From contig JALLBK010000693.1 in the NCBI GenBank assembly GCA_036940085.1, positions 1 to 20,380 of the forward strand: DNA of 20,380 nucleotides, given 5' to 3'. The position numbers were made by a program, and so were the translations under genes. The DNA is from Discostella pseudostelligera (lineage: Eukaryota; Bacillariophyta; Thalassiosirophyceae; Thalassiosirales; Thalassiosiraceae). Positions 10,001 through 17,219 of the stretch are shown piece by piece. The first letter of the stretch is position 1. Each line of letters starts with the position of its first letter. Below the pieces are notes generated by a model, which was given only the letters and a program-made list of their open reading frames with translations, was not told where the DNA came from and did no database searches.

Positions 10001-10627
10001 GAAGCAGAACTCGAAAGCCAGATTGTTGCGCTGAAGAAGGAGTGCGACGTGGAATATGAAAAAAATGAAGACTATGAGGTGGTAACAAGCTCATTGAAAG
10101 AAGAGTTGCACACACTAAGCGAAGAGAACGTCCGTCTTTCTCGTGTTAACGCCAATATTATCACCGCAAATGAAGCTTTTGCAAACGAGAACAGTGCATT
10201 AGCTGTTGATAATGAGCAGCTCAAAGCAGAAATCATCAGACTCACGGAGAATTTGGCCACTGTCAAGAGCAAGATTGATTGCGTGAAGAGCAAGATTGCG
10301 GTTGGTAAAGGAGACGATTCGTCGACGAAATCTGGAGACTCAATGGCAAACCAAGTCAAAAAGACAGCGAGTGAGCTTCAATCGACAGTAAAGGCAATCA
10401 AGAAACACCATGACCAAACAGTCAAGAAGCTCCAAAGTGAGCTTGATGATGCCCGCAAACGGGTGAAGAAGTATGAAGGCAAGGTCAATGACTTGACGAC
10501 CTTGATCGAAGAAAACGCATGTGTTATTGAATCATTGCATCAAAAGCTTCGAGGAAAGTCTCCTACAATTTCGTCGTATTCATCGCCGCGCCAATCATAT
10601 TCCAATGAATCTGAGGTGACTGAGTAG
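4097..10627 (+). CDS. Giant coiled-coil protein with repeated disordered head (2176 aa), function unknown
   Basis: This is one uninterrupted reading frame of 6.5 kb. I do not recognise an orthologue. Residues 1-755 are predicted disordered: Ser/Asp/Asn/His-rich, with a basic patch near 143-157 (KKKLSAKQGKKSTRR), a His/Arg run near 240-250 and Gln tracts near 292-305 and 460-472. Three ~95-residue repeats span about 470-715, each with an EM..D(V/I)V.KED box (Met 478, 573, 667) and an (I/T)M.EL.SKFE box (Met 515, 610, 701). From about 760 to 2140 the sequence is almost continuous heptad-like coiled coil rich in Glu, Lys, Leu and Gln, without Pro-rich breaks. Around 1320-1450 it is less regular and contains two copies of an EK..LL..I.N.VL motif. 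It ends in a Ser-rich tail (SPTISSYSSPRQS). There are no membrane segments and no motor or kinase domain. The architecture suits a cytoskeletal, centrosomal or Golgi tether/scaffold. The E2F-like promoter sites hint at cell-cycle expression. Both points are inference. Confidence 0.88.
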   Translation: MVTEPTVAGGEGLIGQRRRRHKHRPTTSSMNDDDGEDILSPLIVIPTPRMSTPIFSKSASGDSTYLSSQSQSLSSPYSINSPPPRISSTRSCREDHLNNHREADHHYQIHNQLEDTISHNDNNVEEDDDSRSKSSFLSKASNTLKKKLSAKQGKKSTRRCDPNDDDNNIDKHNNYETRGNEYHKLGISNQVGENQVHRISSVRRKEEGGGSSSSVRTKEGRDPSPTHDHGDDDEYYSNHRHHHHHRHRHYEIKNDEDVDDGEYTHNDNSTLSTTSTPTHTGLPSRERVPVVHQQHQQQQHQQRQQPVERHGHRRDHPPSSPLNLVVEGPQPLSPGGKHIEEPPRKSSGDKHEGVRGKHEMMSIRQQYTAADPSQQFRIPREVVATTTTKAVDKIQMVGQETQKVNRGVEQNALAPVQGNEGISEDNDVKKDDDNRGLTSFAEKKQFIVNTLNQMKETQKQKQQQQQPRRQQQVVVKEMPPDVVKKEDVSYRVSSVPSRPTKLNAHERNANRSSIMSELRSKFEKNDDENSQHLDSDNHMVAGKVNCQRSKHTITSSDSPHQNEEKQLILAEEMMSDVVEKEDSSPRARGRIKLSNEHQRNVSFSHSSDTMNELRSKFESEKNSQQLINDKCIVTGKVNGPSPKDSMNSPYAMKQQKKNSPRIVANEMQSDIVEKEDSLPHTSSAKSNGHGNKISSHQSGIMAELTSKFEKGENARQVNVRANSYHSHQNYPSRPRSGRGDNIAQELSPTATPSISAIFKHNIEEVMRKENESLSSELQRMKEKLSKQEEEMDTKVAELERELRKKEHEMKHLREEKLKSIAKDEARLHEYVGQLAADLDSYKAECASYRERILQKEREIAKTESCLYEEKKKVLSLESENHMLLNIAEDNVSHATSTDRAKETELAAYRDECDKYRKRVLELERKVLAVEGALDSTGLIVSALEEEKNTLSSQLVQRETDKTSLEADIESLQSKIEERDSRIKSIQIELSTLQERWSVAQINMVSAKGNADENSKTMSILESENASLMQKLEKFQTIVNRCNQVEEENLTLKKLKIDLTERHVEMSKEVLDAQGLASNTNRLQKMMQGNESYISKLQDDLAKERTTHLESVQNTRQKYTVEITALTEKLRAAEESARIAELKNYELDEKLLSIEREHSVLRDLEAHRTKSQSDQMMKLMEHADSLRRKNMECQDKNASLKHELSETAHAHNVRVKQLERDLALLEGERSKIADSLATMNMDLLQTRKDKFQETEELGRIIQTKDKALAKSEIDFANLSKEKTNNEECFRANVQQLEQSLEKATTRNNALEKQIHAIQRKVAVVCSLMRKEKTVLLSDIQNLVLEERGAMMKQLKQVGCMFRNAIEKQDLDQSVRHSVAMSMVTLDKGNIERLLWAEKEKKNNLEASLVIAREDQKILADACAKFSGCEKEFLLDAIDNMVLDSSDAKFQVKTLEVDNSDLTSNKAYLESKIEALSGHLKAKENMVGKLEAELEKNLDAMRIQLEANASLKKELETQQTEAERVVEQMRSSFDADRKSQDKIVDEIISAKEEALLREEVLLGNVDALTKEAAVHVAQVNKLTAMFNEANQERDSIASKYEASRQQVASLLDNNHSAQKKADDLINHYMKIEDELRQQLQSVQGEKTSLERKLKVVQRESDRLLGEFCTEKHGLTNIHATQVDLIKELETQIDDLTTCNTEAREKIDHLSKEVDELRQYNTELIERVDSVCSERDASSSALAVEREQYDHDLKAMEQRIESERLAHASALTELQSIFNIEKEEQATKANTQEERICTLACEAKELKEDVEKLKETREDQKRLISQLKASLKDALDESNRLESKITAEQDELSKVTNTMTSIEEENFNLNQSLHQSRSEVDKLATILALQEPDLSDLESSLQKVIEEKARLENELSDKETKLFKTMNALTHFELKLARAEQERDAHSDRAHCEITRLQNELTSQVTMHQVKEAELESQIVALKKECDVEYEKNEDYEVVTSSLKEELHTLSEENVRLSRVNANIITANEAFANENSALAVDNEQLKAEIIRLTENLATVKSKIDCVKSKIAVGKGDDSSTKSGDSMANQVKKTASELQSTVKAIKKHHDQTVKKLQSELDDARKRVKKYEGKVNDLTTLIEENACVIESLHQKLRGKSPTISSYSSPRQSYSNESEVTE
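5506..6250 (+). repeat. Three imperfect ~285 bp in-frame repeats in the coiled-coil gene
   Basis: The gene contains three tandem copies of a ~285 bp unit. Anchor ATGs of the first box are at 5528, 5813 and 6095 (steps of 285 and 282). Anchor ATGs of the second box are at 5639, 5924 and 6197. Within a unit the boxes are 37, 37 and 34 residues apart. Copies 1 and 2 also share a third element (MVAGKVN / IVTGKVN). The encoded boxes are better conserved than the sequence between them, which suggests selection on two short linear motifs. Confidence 0.8.
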
Positions 10628-10988
10628 CCTGGCAAAGGAAATAGACATTGTAATACTAGTGTTCGTACTCTTCCGTAAATCATATCGCTGAACGTTAGTA
10701 TGTGTACTAAACTCTAAAACCATTGATAGATGTTGGTGTAATAGAAGCCTCGATCTTGGCCCGGACATATGGTGTGAATATGTTTGCCATTGCATTATGC
10801 TTCTCCGAGTTATAATATTAGAATTACTTGAATCAATGAATGGACGGTTCGAATAGTCTCAATGTGATGCTATCAGAGGAGTAATTGCAAGTGCAGCAAA
10901 CAATGAAAATATCCTGGCACGCTACCACTTCATCGGAACCAGCTTCACAAGCATCAGCTGTGCATCATATCATAGTGTAAGGTTCCTC
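10628..10988. other. Convergent intergenic region
   Basis: This 361 bp stretch lies between the 3' ends of the coiled-coil gene (+) and the MATE gene (-), so it should contain both 3' UTRs. It is AT-rich, and I see no canonical AATAAA, repeat or RNA gene. A GGTTCGAAT near 10846 resembles a tRNA T-loop but has no surrounding cloverleaf. Confidence 0.6.
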
Positions 10989-13135
10989 TCAAAGTATTCT
11001 CAAAGATGCGTCATACGCCAGCTGTTTCCAATCACTCCGTAGGATAACTATTGCACTCCCAAGAGCAATAGTGAACAAACTCGAAGTAATACCCAGCCAT
11101 AACCCCTCGACGCCGTATCCCAATTTTATACCCAATACATATCCCAGGGGCAACCCCAAGATATAAAATGCAACAAAGTTGTACAGTGCAGAGAGAGATT
11201 GTCGTCCCGATCCCCGGAATATCCCCTGGGTGCAGGCATTAATCGCATCGGGTATTTGAAACGCCGTGGCAATGAGTAAAAGATGTTGAGACTTCTCAAC
11301 AATACCCAAGTCCGTCGTAAATAGCAATGGTAATTTCATCCTGAAAGTCGTTAGGAATGCGATATTCAAGACACTAATACTGGCACCCGTAGCCAATGTC
11401 AGATTCGAAGCTATTTCTGCACGATGGGCATCTCCCGCACCCAAAGCATTCCCGACACGAACGCTTCCCGATACCGATGCCCCATAATAGAGTGTGTATA
11501 TTAATGAAGTTACATTCATAACAACAGTGTTGGCTCCGATTGCAATAATGGCCTCTTGTCCTGGCAGTATGCCGCATAATAGGGCGAGGACTTCGAATGC
11601 ACACCTTATGGCGAGGGACGATCAATTGGGAGAATTATTTAGCATATGAATTCCAACATTGCGGCAGGAGCGACGGAAATCAATGATGCAAATGCAAAAA
11701 GACATACCATTCAAACATCACTTGCAACATGCCCGGAATACCAAGTCGCATAAAGTCCATAATTGCTTTTGCACTCAATGCCTCTTCCCAAGCCACGAAG
11801 CCAGCGTAGACATGTCGCAAGAACTCAGCATCCGTTTCCTTTTGACATTCTTCATCCACACCCAATCTACTGTCTTTGGCAAACGAAGACTTGCTGCAGC
11901 CACCAATCTCTAAATATTGTTGTGTACCCCATTCCTCTGTGACATCCCCACCGATACTACTGTACACACTCTCCCGTAATATCCGTTTACCGTTTGGTGG
12001 TGATGATGATTCACTCCTCCATCCCTTCCACAACATGCACCCCAAAATAATAGGCACTTCCACAGCATTTCCAATCGATCGAGCCAATGCCGCACCCCGC
12101 CATCCATATCTTTGTACAAATAAATAACCGCACATCAAATTAACCACATTGCATGCAATCGCCGTCATGAGCATGGGATTGGCATCATTCTTACTTTGAC
12201 ATATCCTTTTAATGACACTGTAGGTATACAAGAATGGTAAGCCTGGTAGCATGCATATGGCAAATGATCCGGCCATGATGGATACTTCGGATGGTTGGCC
12301 TAATGCAATGAGGATGGATGAGGTGTTCCATATTATTATGGAGCTCGAGATGAGGAAGAAGAATATAACGACGAGACCAGTGAGAGAGTAGGTACCGATT
12401 TTGGAGGATTGGCCGGCACCGTAGGCTTGGGAGCATAGTGTATCCATTGCCGTTAGTATTCCTGCACACAAAAAAGGAACGTGAGTGATGATGTGTGAGA
12501 TTGAAGGTCGATGAATTGTGAAATGAATAGAGAATGATGTGGTGAATCAACCACATGACTATAATGATTCTGCATGAAATCATGATGCACCGTCATGATG
12601 ATGCACTGATATCCCTCATCTCGCATGCTGTGCCAAATTTCGTGACAAACAAAATACACTCACCATATGCTGGGGATAAAGCAACTATATTCGTGAACAT
12701 GACCGCCAGCGAGGCAGCATCCAATCTCAACTTTCGTGCATTGTCATCATCTTCACTAGTACCATTGCCATCATCATTGTAATAGGCCACCTTGGTATGA
12801 CCAACAAGTATCAATGTAATAATACCAGGTAACATTTCTAAAAAGTTTGTGAGCACCACGGGCGCGGCTAAGTTGGCCATGCTGGCCATTTCATCTCGTA
12901 GTAGGTGGAGGTCGTCATCGTCGCCTGATTGAGGTGCACTCTTTCTTTTTGATGTTGACGTCGGCACATCATTGTTGTCACTAGGAAGTACTCCTTTGTC
13001 GATGCTTGCATTCGCATCGACATCATACTTATTTCCCGATAACGACGACAATGATTTTTTGATGGAACCGTAGCGATGATCATCATCACCGTTGCCGTCG
13101 AAAAGTGGTTCGTGTTCGCCGTAGTGGCTGACCAT
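10989..13135 (-). CDS. MATE-family multidrug and toxin extrusion transporter
   Basis: Read on the minus strand, three exons (13135-12664, 12461-11708, 11604-10989) join in frame to 613 residues. MATE proteins are 12-helix antiporters exporting organic compounds in exchange for H+ or Na+. Exon 1 codes for a hydrophilic acidic N-terminus of about 85 residues, then the first helix region (LAAPVVLTNFLEMLPGIITL). The first junction restores PAYGGILTAMDTLCSQAYGA, matching the family's ALDTLCSQAFGAG. Exon 2 carries helices 3-6 and a hydrophilic interdomain loop of about 75 residues before LGIPGMLQVMFEW. The second junction restores FEWCAFEVLALLCGILPGQE. Exon 3 has the C-half signature SVRVGNALGAGD and helices 9-12. 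The length is somewhat above the usual 450-550 because of the head and the loop. Substrate and membrane cannot be deduced; no clear targeting signal is visible. The gene is convergent with the coiled-coil gene. Confidence 0.95.
11605..11707 (-). other. MATE intron 2
   Basis: This 103 bp GT-AG intron on the minus strand has donor GAATG|GTATGT and acceptor CCATAAG|GTGTGC. It splits the Trp codon of EW (TG|G). Without removal the frame runs into a stop soon after FEWYVFLHLHH. Splicing gives the conserved family sequence FEWCAFEVLALL. Confidence 0.9.
12462..12663 (-). other. MATE intron 1
   Basis: This 202 bp GT-AG intron on the minus strand has donor TATG|GTGAGT and acceptor TTTTTTGTGTGCAG|GA. 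It splits a Gly codon (G|GA) and joins SPAYG to GILTAMD. The pyrimidine/GT-rich tract before the acceptor and the consensus donor make this a confident call. I see nothing else in the intron. Confidence 0.92.
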
Positions 13136-13646
13136 GCTTTCAAATAATATATCCGTCAGATGATGTAATCGACACCCCTATCCGTCTTTAGAATAGTAGC
13201 GTAGCTAGTGGTTATTGATTGTCCATTACTCCTAAATGTTACCATATGGAGATTCATGGTCGTCATTGCCATCGTCAGGGGTATTGTGTTAGTTTCGATG
13301 CATGCGTCATGCGTGTGGTCAGTGGTCGTGATTGTTGTCTTCGGCAGAACAACATCTTCCCGCCATTTTTAAAATGGCGCGAATTTGCCATATTCCCAGC
13401 ACTCATGATTGTGAAAGTTAGGGCGCGCCATTTTGAACAAATGCGGGACGACGGTCATTACTAATTCCTACGCCAACTCTACGCAAAATGCAGGTGCACC
13501 AAGTAAGAGGTAGGAGTAACTCAATCGAACGTAATGATAGCTGGCATTGACGATGATTATTATACATGCGTTGTTGCTGGTAGCTCCTATTCTATCATGC
13601 AATTTGACAAATAATACCACCTGGAACACTGGCTCTTCTTCCTTCT
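13136..13646 (-). promoter_or_regulatory. Upstream region of the MATE gene, with GGCG palindrome
   Basis: This region lies between the MATE start and the 3' end of the next minus-strand gene. The notable part is 13357-13434: TTCCCGCC (13357-13364) overlaps an AT-centred near-palindrome, CGCCATTTTTAAAATGGCG (13361-13379), followed by GGCGCGAA (13376-13383) and GGGCGCGCCATTTT (13421-13434). TTCCCGCC and TTCGCGCC (complement of the third) are E2F-like. They lie about 220-300 bp before the MATE ATG. The only open frames here are short, lack any recognisable motif and are not called. Confidence 0.45.
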
Positions 13647-14618
13647 TTATGCAGCAAGAGCGGTATGGATTCTCGCCCGGTTGGACGATGACGAGGAAGA
13701 TCTTCTCGATCTTGACGGAGAGGCAATCAGTGGTGAGGACGTCACAATCAACTTATTGTCAACGGGGGTACTCGTTCGTGGTGGTGGCATCGGGGTATCA
13801 TTCGGTGACCAAAGTGGAGCATCATCGCTATCCTCCTCCATGCTATTACTACTACTACAATCCTTCTCCTTCCTTGGGCAGGAAAGGGCGGCACGAACTC
13901 TTGCGCGCTTTACCGCCCTCGACGACTTCGATGCACAAAATGCTGCCAACTTCTCCACATCTGACATTGCAATATCAAATTGTGCCGACACTACCGATCG
14001 GACAAGTTCTTGACGTTCTTTGATAAGTGACGCCGACTTGCCTAATACCATATGATCAATACCCACAATGTCTTCCAGGGCGACTATATTGTTCTTGATT
14101 AAGCACTTGAAGGAATCCTTGTTGAATCCACCAGGTGTGGAATGTAAGAGTTTGCGAATGCGCAGACACTCTGCTACGGCATCCGAGCAACACTGTTTGC
14201 GTTCTTCCTTCGTGTAGGTCAATTCGCGCATGTCCATTGGATTGTGTGGGTAGATTTGAACACTGGAGATCTTGGAGAAGGTGACGACGCGGCGCGGTTG
14301 ACGATGACGACGTGGTACACCGCCTTGATCGTTGGCGTCGACTACCCAGCAATCTCCGGACAGACGATGTGGCCAGTCCTCGAGGAGTTCGTTTGTTGTT
14401 GACAATGATGAGGACGATGATGGCGGTGCCGACATGCTCATGCCCAGCGGATGATTATGGTGATGGGCATTCATGATGTTGTGGTTGACATATTCAGAAG
14501 CCGAATGCTGCAATAATCGTGGTAGACCGTGGACAGCAACGTCGGAAATGAAATCGTTTCCCATCGAACCCTCTTGGTCAATATATTGGACACGATTGAT
14601 AGATGGAGAAAAGTGCAT
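13647..14618 (-). CDS. Small protein with an unnamed diatom-type helical domain
   Basis: A single exon of 323 residues; function unknown. The first ~105 residues are low complexity with a His-rich patch and poly-Ser. Residues ~108-215 form the only conserved-looking part: a strand-like RRVVTFSKISSVQIYPHNP, then YTKEERKQCC and two or three amphipathic helices ending in SASLIKERQELVRSVVSAQ. This order (V.F....V..I, then a [YW]...E.. helix, then a G[IL]... turn and an R-rich helix ending near a Q) resembles a domain I have seen in many uncharacterised diatom proteins. I know of no Pfam name or function. The last ~100 residues are basic (SSRAVKRARVRAALS), then acidic and Ser/Pro-rich, possibly a nuclear localisation signal in a disordered tail. 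A second in-frame ATG lies 18 codons in. No signal peptide or membrane segment is visible. Confidence 0.8.
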   Translation of the reverse strand: MHFSPSINRVQYIDQEGSMGNDFISDVAVHGLPRLLQHSASEYVNHNIMNAHHHNHPLGMSMSAPPSSSSSLSTTNELLEDWPHRLSGDCWVVDANDQGGVPRRHRQPRRVVTFSKISSVQIYPHNPMDMRELTYTKEERKQCCSDAVAECLRIRKLLHSTPGGFNKDSFKCLIKNNIVALEDIVGIDHMVLGKSASLIKERQELVRSVVSAQFDIAMSDVEKLAAFCASKSSRAVKRARVRAALSCPRKEKDCSSSNSMEEDSDDAPLWSPNDTPMPPPRTSTPVDNKLIVTSSPLIASPSRSRRSSSSSSNRARIHTALAA

Positions 14619-15638
14619 CTCTCCTTTGAATTCGCGTTCGGTTTAATAGATTGATATGCGATTTATGGTGTTTTTGATCCAGTTTTGGTGATGGATGATA
14701 GTTACAGATGCTCGTTGCCTTTCCTGAAGTCTTCTCCTCCCTTCAACTCACCCTTCGGTTCACTGTGACAAGTTTCGCTACCCGGCCATAGCGCGATAGG
14801 AATTACATCCCAGATCAAGATTGTGTTGTTCCAGGTTCAGTGAGCAGTAATTCGAAGGGTTCGTTGATGTTCGATTGGTTCATTATGCTCGATTGAACAC
14901 TGACATAAGAAATTGACTTGTCATGTGTCCCCAAAACGACAGTTCGTGTCTCGCTGCAGCACAGACGAATGCAAGTGACCGCATAGAGAGTTAAGTGAGT
15001 TGGTCATTATGACATGATATCAATGGTCACATGAGAGTGACAGTTGATGCTCGTTGCCTTTCCCGAACTCTTCACCTCCCTTAAACTCACCCTTCTGGTT
15101 CACTGTGACCTCCACCACCGAAACACTGCTTATGTTAATGTTACTCCTTCAAGTTTGTTGTTGCAGGTTCACTGAGCAGTAATTCGAAGGGTTTATTGAT
15201 GTTCGATTGAACACGGACATAAGAAAATGACTTGTCATTTATCCCCAAAACGAGTGTTCGTGTCTCGCTTCAGAACAGTCAAATGCAAGTGACCGCATAC
15301 AGAGTTAAGTAAGTTGGTCATTATGACATTCACCTGTCTTATTCTGACCCTGCCTGTGACTTCATGACTTCATGCATATCGCAGGTCATCTCTCACTTTC
15401 ACTTCACGCTCACAAAACCAATCATTCTCCAAGCAGGAATCGAATCACTCATCGAATCACTCATTCAAGCCATCAACCAAACGTGGTATTGCATTCCATG
15501 GGAACTTGAAACTGCTCCAGAAGTTTACCGAAACGGAATATGACTGCAACTGAATTCAATCACAAAATGCAAATACAGTTTGCTTGATGATTGGATCTGG
15601 AGTGTAACTAACTTTTGTTGATTCTAAAGCAGCGAGTT
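14619..15638. other. Gene-free kilobase with duplicated segment
   Basis: No open frame of note occurs on either strand. The region should hold the promoter of the gene ending upstream at 14618 and the 3' UTR of the methyltransferase gene. Its main content is an imperfect tandem duplication at 14707-15329, described separately. Downstream, 15360-15460 has short local repeats (CTTCATGACTTCATG and two copies of ATCGAATCACTC). I found no tRNA, and no hairpin strong enough to call. Confidence 0.6.
14707..15329. repeat. ~310 bp imperfect tandem duplication, non-coding
   Basis: Unit 1 (14707-15015) and unit 2 (15046-15329) align from GATGCTCGTTGCCTTTCC to TTGGTCATTATGACAT. Well-kept blocks include GGTTCACTGTGAC, GAGCAGTAATTCGAAGGGTT, GACATAAGAAA, TGACTTGTCAT, CCCCAAAACGA, GTTCGTGTCTCGCT and GCAAGTGACCGCATA. 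The offset falls from 339 to 314 bp across the units because of indels. One is a short extra copy of TCGATTG...GCTCGATTG in unit 1 (about 14871-14894); another is the poorly matching stretch after GGTTCACTGTGAC. There is no long open frame, terminal inverted repeat or target-site duplication. Confidence 0.85.
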
Positions 15639-17219
15639 CTACTTGATTCTCATGGCTGTTATCAATACTGGAGAGAATCGTCGTCCTAATGGCTTGTGCA
15701 CGAAGCCTCTCCAAGTTTGATCCTTCGTACCTTCAACGACAACTCGTTCCAATGCCCGAGTCACCATGCGCCGTACTCTTTCTTTATTGTTATCGTTATC
15801 GTCGTCGTCGCCATAATCGGGAATACTCTCTACATATCCTCTCCATCCACCCACCTCTCGTGTCGTCAACATGGCCAATCCTTCCACAAAGTGTTCGACG
15901 ACAATACTTTCTTCCAAATTGGAACCAGGATAAGTCATTATAGATAACAACCCTCCGACACGTAGCAGTAGTGAGGCATCGGTGATGGAATGGAGTGTTG
16001 TTTTTGTCTGTGTTTGACATTCTTTGTAATTATCGTTGTTGGGTACGAGTACAGTTGTTGTTGATGTTATTGCAGTTGCTGGAGGTGCCCCAGGCAAAAA
16101 TCCCAAATTGTAACATACCAGTCCAACAGATCTACGATCCTCCTCCTCTCGTGGCAGTATGTCCAACAAATTTTCATGAGATTGCTCAAGTAATGTCACA
16201 TACTTGTAATAAATATCGGATGACAATGAAGAAGATAGAAAGGATCGTTTCGTATTGGCAATTGCTCGTGGTTGAATATCTATTCCAATGAGACGGGGTT
16301 TGGCTTTGAAAGTTGTTGTTGCTGCTGCATCGCATTCTACATCGGCATCGATTCGATAATCATCAATATTATCGCCAATGGAATCAGGAAATAACATTCT
16401 TGCCAACGCCAAACAATCCTTTCCATTGCCACAGGTAGCATCTATAACTGTATCTTGATAGGGTAATATTGTAGATTGCCATAGAGAATGTGCCAATGCC
16501 GTGAGGGTAACACTGGGATTGCCTAGATATGTTCGTTTGTCTTTGTGTGCTCCTCGTTCTGATGATGCTCCAGTAGTAGAATAATTATTGGTGTTGGATG
16601 TTGGCGTTGGTTGTGAATTATTGTCGTCCGAGCCGATCACTATGCTTCGATCAATAATTGAATTGGAGCGAATAACCGCTGCATCTATCAAATCGTTCAC
16701 TGATGTGTTATCATAATCTGATCTTCTGTCGCTGTTACTATCACTACTTGATGAGGATGATGTACCATCCTCCTCATTGATAGATGTGGTCGATAATGTA
16801 CGCATTGCACGAGATATGGTCCTGTCCAACAATCTCGAACCGAGTAGTGAATAATAATTATTATTGGTTGGTTGTTGTTCCCATGGTGTCTCCGACGACG
16901 CGGAGGATGGTTTGTAGTATGCGGTTGTGGGTGCATCATTCATACCCTCATCGTCCTTGTCATCATCAATGGTCGATTCATCATTGCCATAACATGATGT
17001 CACCATTCGTCTCCTGATATTTATAGTAGTGGCTGTTGATGTTGATGACACCAGAAGATGCTTACGCCGCGTGAATGACGATGGAGAGTGAAACGAGGAC
17101 GGAGGTGTGCGACATGCAATAACACAGCTTCGATGATGAAGAGAGTGCGCTGGATGAAAGATGTGCCGTGAGATCATTACGACGACGACGACGACGACGA
17201 GCCGCACTGTTGATTTCAT
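15639..17219 (-). CDS. MnmM/YtqB-like tRNA wobble-uridine methyltransferase, possibly plastid-targeted
   Basis: A single exon of 526 residues. The C-terminal half matches the YtqB/MnmM family (PF06962), SAM-dependent enzymes that methylate 5-aminomethyl-2-thiouridine at tRNA position 34 in bacteria. SAM motif I is TVIDATCGNGKDCLALA near 255. LIGIDIQPRAIANT provides the acidic motif II; SHENL follows; then the family signature CYNLGFLPGA near 370, TKTTL, and GGLLSIMTYPGS. It is far longer than the ~190-residue bacterial proteins: about 230 residues of Ser/Asn/Asp-rich head plus acidic insertions. The head starts with a signal-like core (MKSTVR, then poly-Val) followed by FHPAHS|LHH, a plausible variant of the diatom ASA|F plastid cleavage motif with Leu at +1, and a Ser/Thr/Arg-rich stretch. 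Plastid targeting is therefore plausible but unproven. The gene shares a divergent promoter region with the NECAP gene. Confidence 0.85.
   Translation of the reverse strand: MKSTVRLVVVVVVVMISRHIFHPAHSLHHRSCVIACRTPPSSFHSPSSFTRRKHLLVSSTSTATTINIRRRMVTSCYGNDESTIDDDKDDEGMNDAPTTAYYKPSSASSETPWEQQPTNNNYYSLLGSRLLDRTISRAMRTLSTTSINEEDGTSSSSSSDSNSDRRSDYDNTSVNDLIDAAVIRSNSIIDRSIVIGSDDNNSQPTPTSNTNNYSTTGASSERGAHKDKRTYLGNPSVTLTALAHSLWQSTILPYQDTVIDATCGNGKDCLALARMLFPDSIGDNIDDYRIDADVECDAAATTTFKAKPRLIGIDIQPRAIANTKRSFLSSSLSSDIYYKYVTLLEQSHENLLDILPREEEDRRSVGLVCYNLGFLPGAPPATAITSTTTVLVPNNDNYKECQTQTKTTLHSITDASLLLRVGGLLSIMTYPGSNLEESIVVEHFVEGLAMLTTREVGGWRGYVESIPDYGDDDDNDNNKERVRRMVTRALERVVVEGTKDQTWRGFVHKPLGRRFSPVLITAMRIK
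17178..17198 (-). repeat. GTC microsatellite coding the signal-peptide core
   Basis: Seven consecutive Val codons (residues 8-14 of the methyltransferase; six GTC and one GTA on the minus strand) form the hydrophobic core of the putative signal peptide. A trinucleotide repeat therefore supplies most of the targeting helix, so its length could vary between alleles without breaking the frame. Confidence 0.75.

Noticed and set aside
10840..10860. GGTTCGAAT, like a tRNA T-loop/B box
   Set aside because: No matching A box, acceptor stem or anticodon arm can be built around it on either strand.
12462..12663. CATGAT/ATGATG-rich repeats in MATE intron 1 as a structured RNA
   Set aside because: They are short, degenerate and typical of the trinucleotide-rich background; no stable paired structure stands out.
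13219..13464. Plus-strand open frame of 81 codons upstream of the MATE gene
   Set aside because: No recognisable motif; it runs through the GGCG palindrome region, which is better explained as regulatory DNA.
13547..14023. Plus-strand open frame with a signal-peptide-like start, antisense to the 13647-14618 gene
   Set aside because: Beyond the hydrophobic start it is the complement of the minus-strand gene's coding tail and has no conserved features; the minus frame carries the recognisable domain.
14707..15329. Tandem duplication interpreted as LTRs or terminal repeats of a mobile element
   Set aside because: The units are nearly adjacent, with no internal coding region, TG...CA ends or target-site duplication visible.
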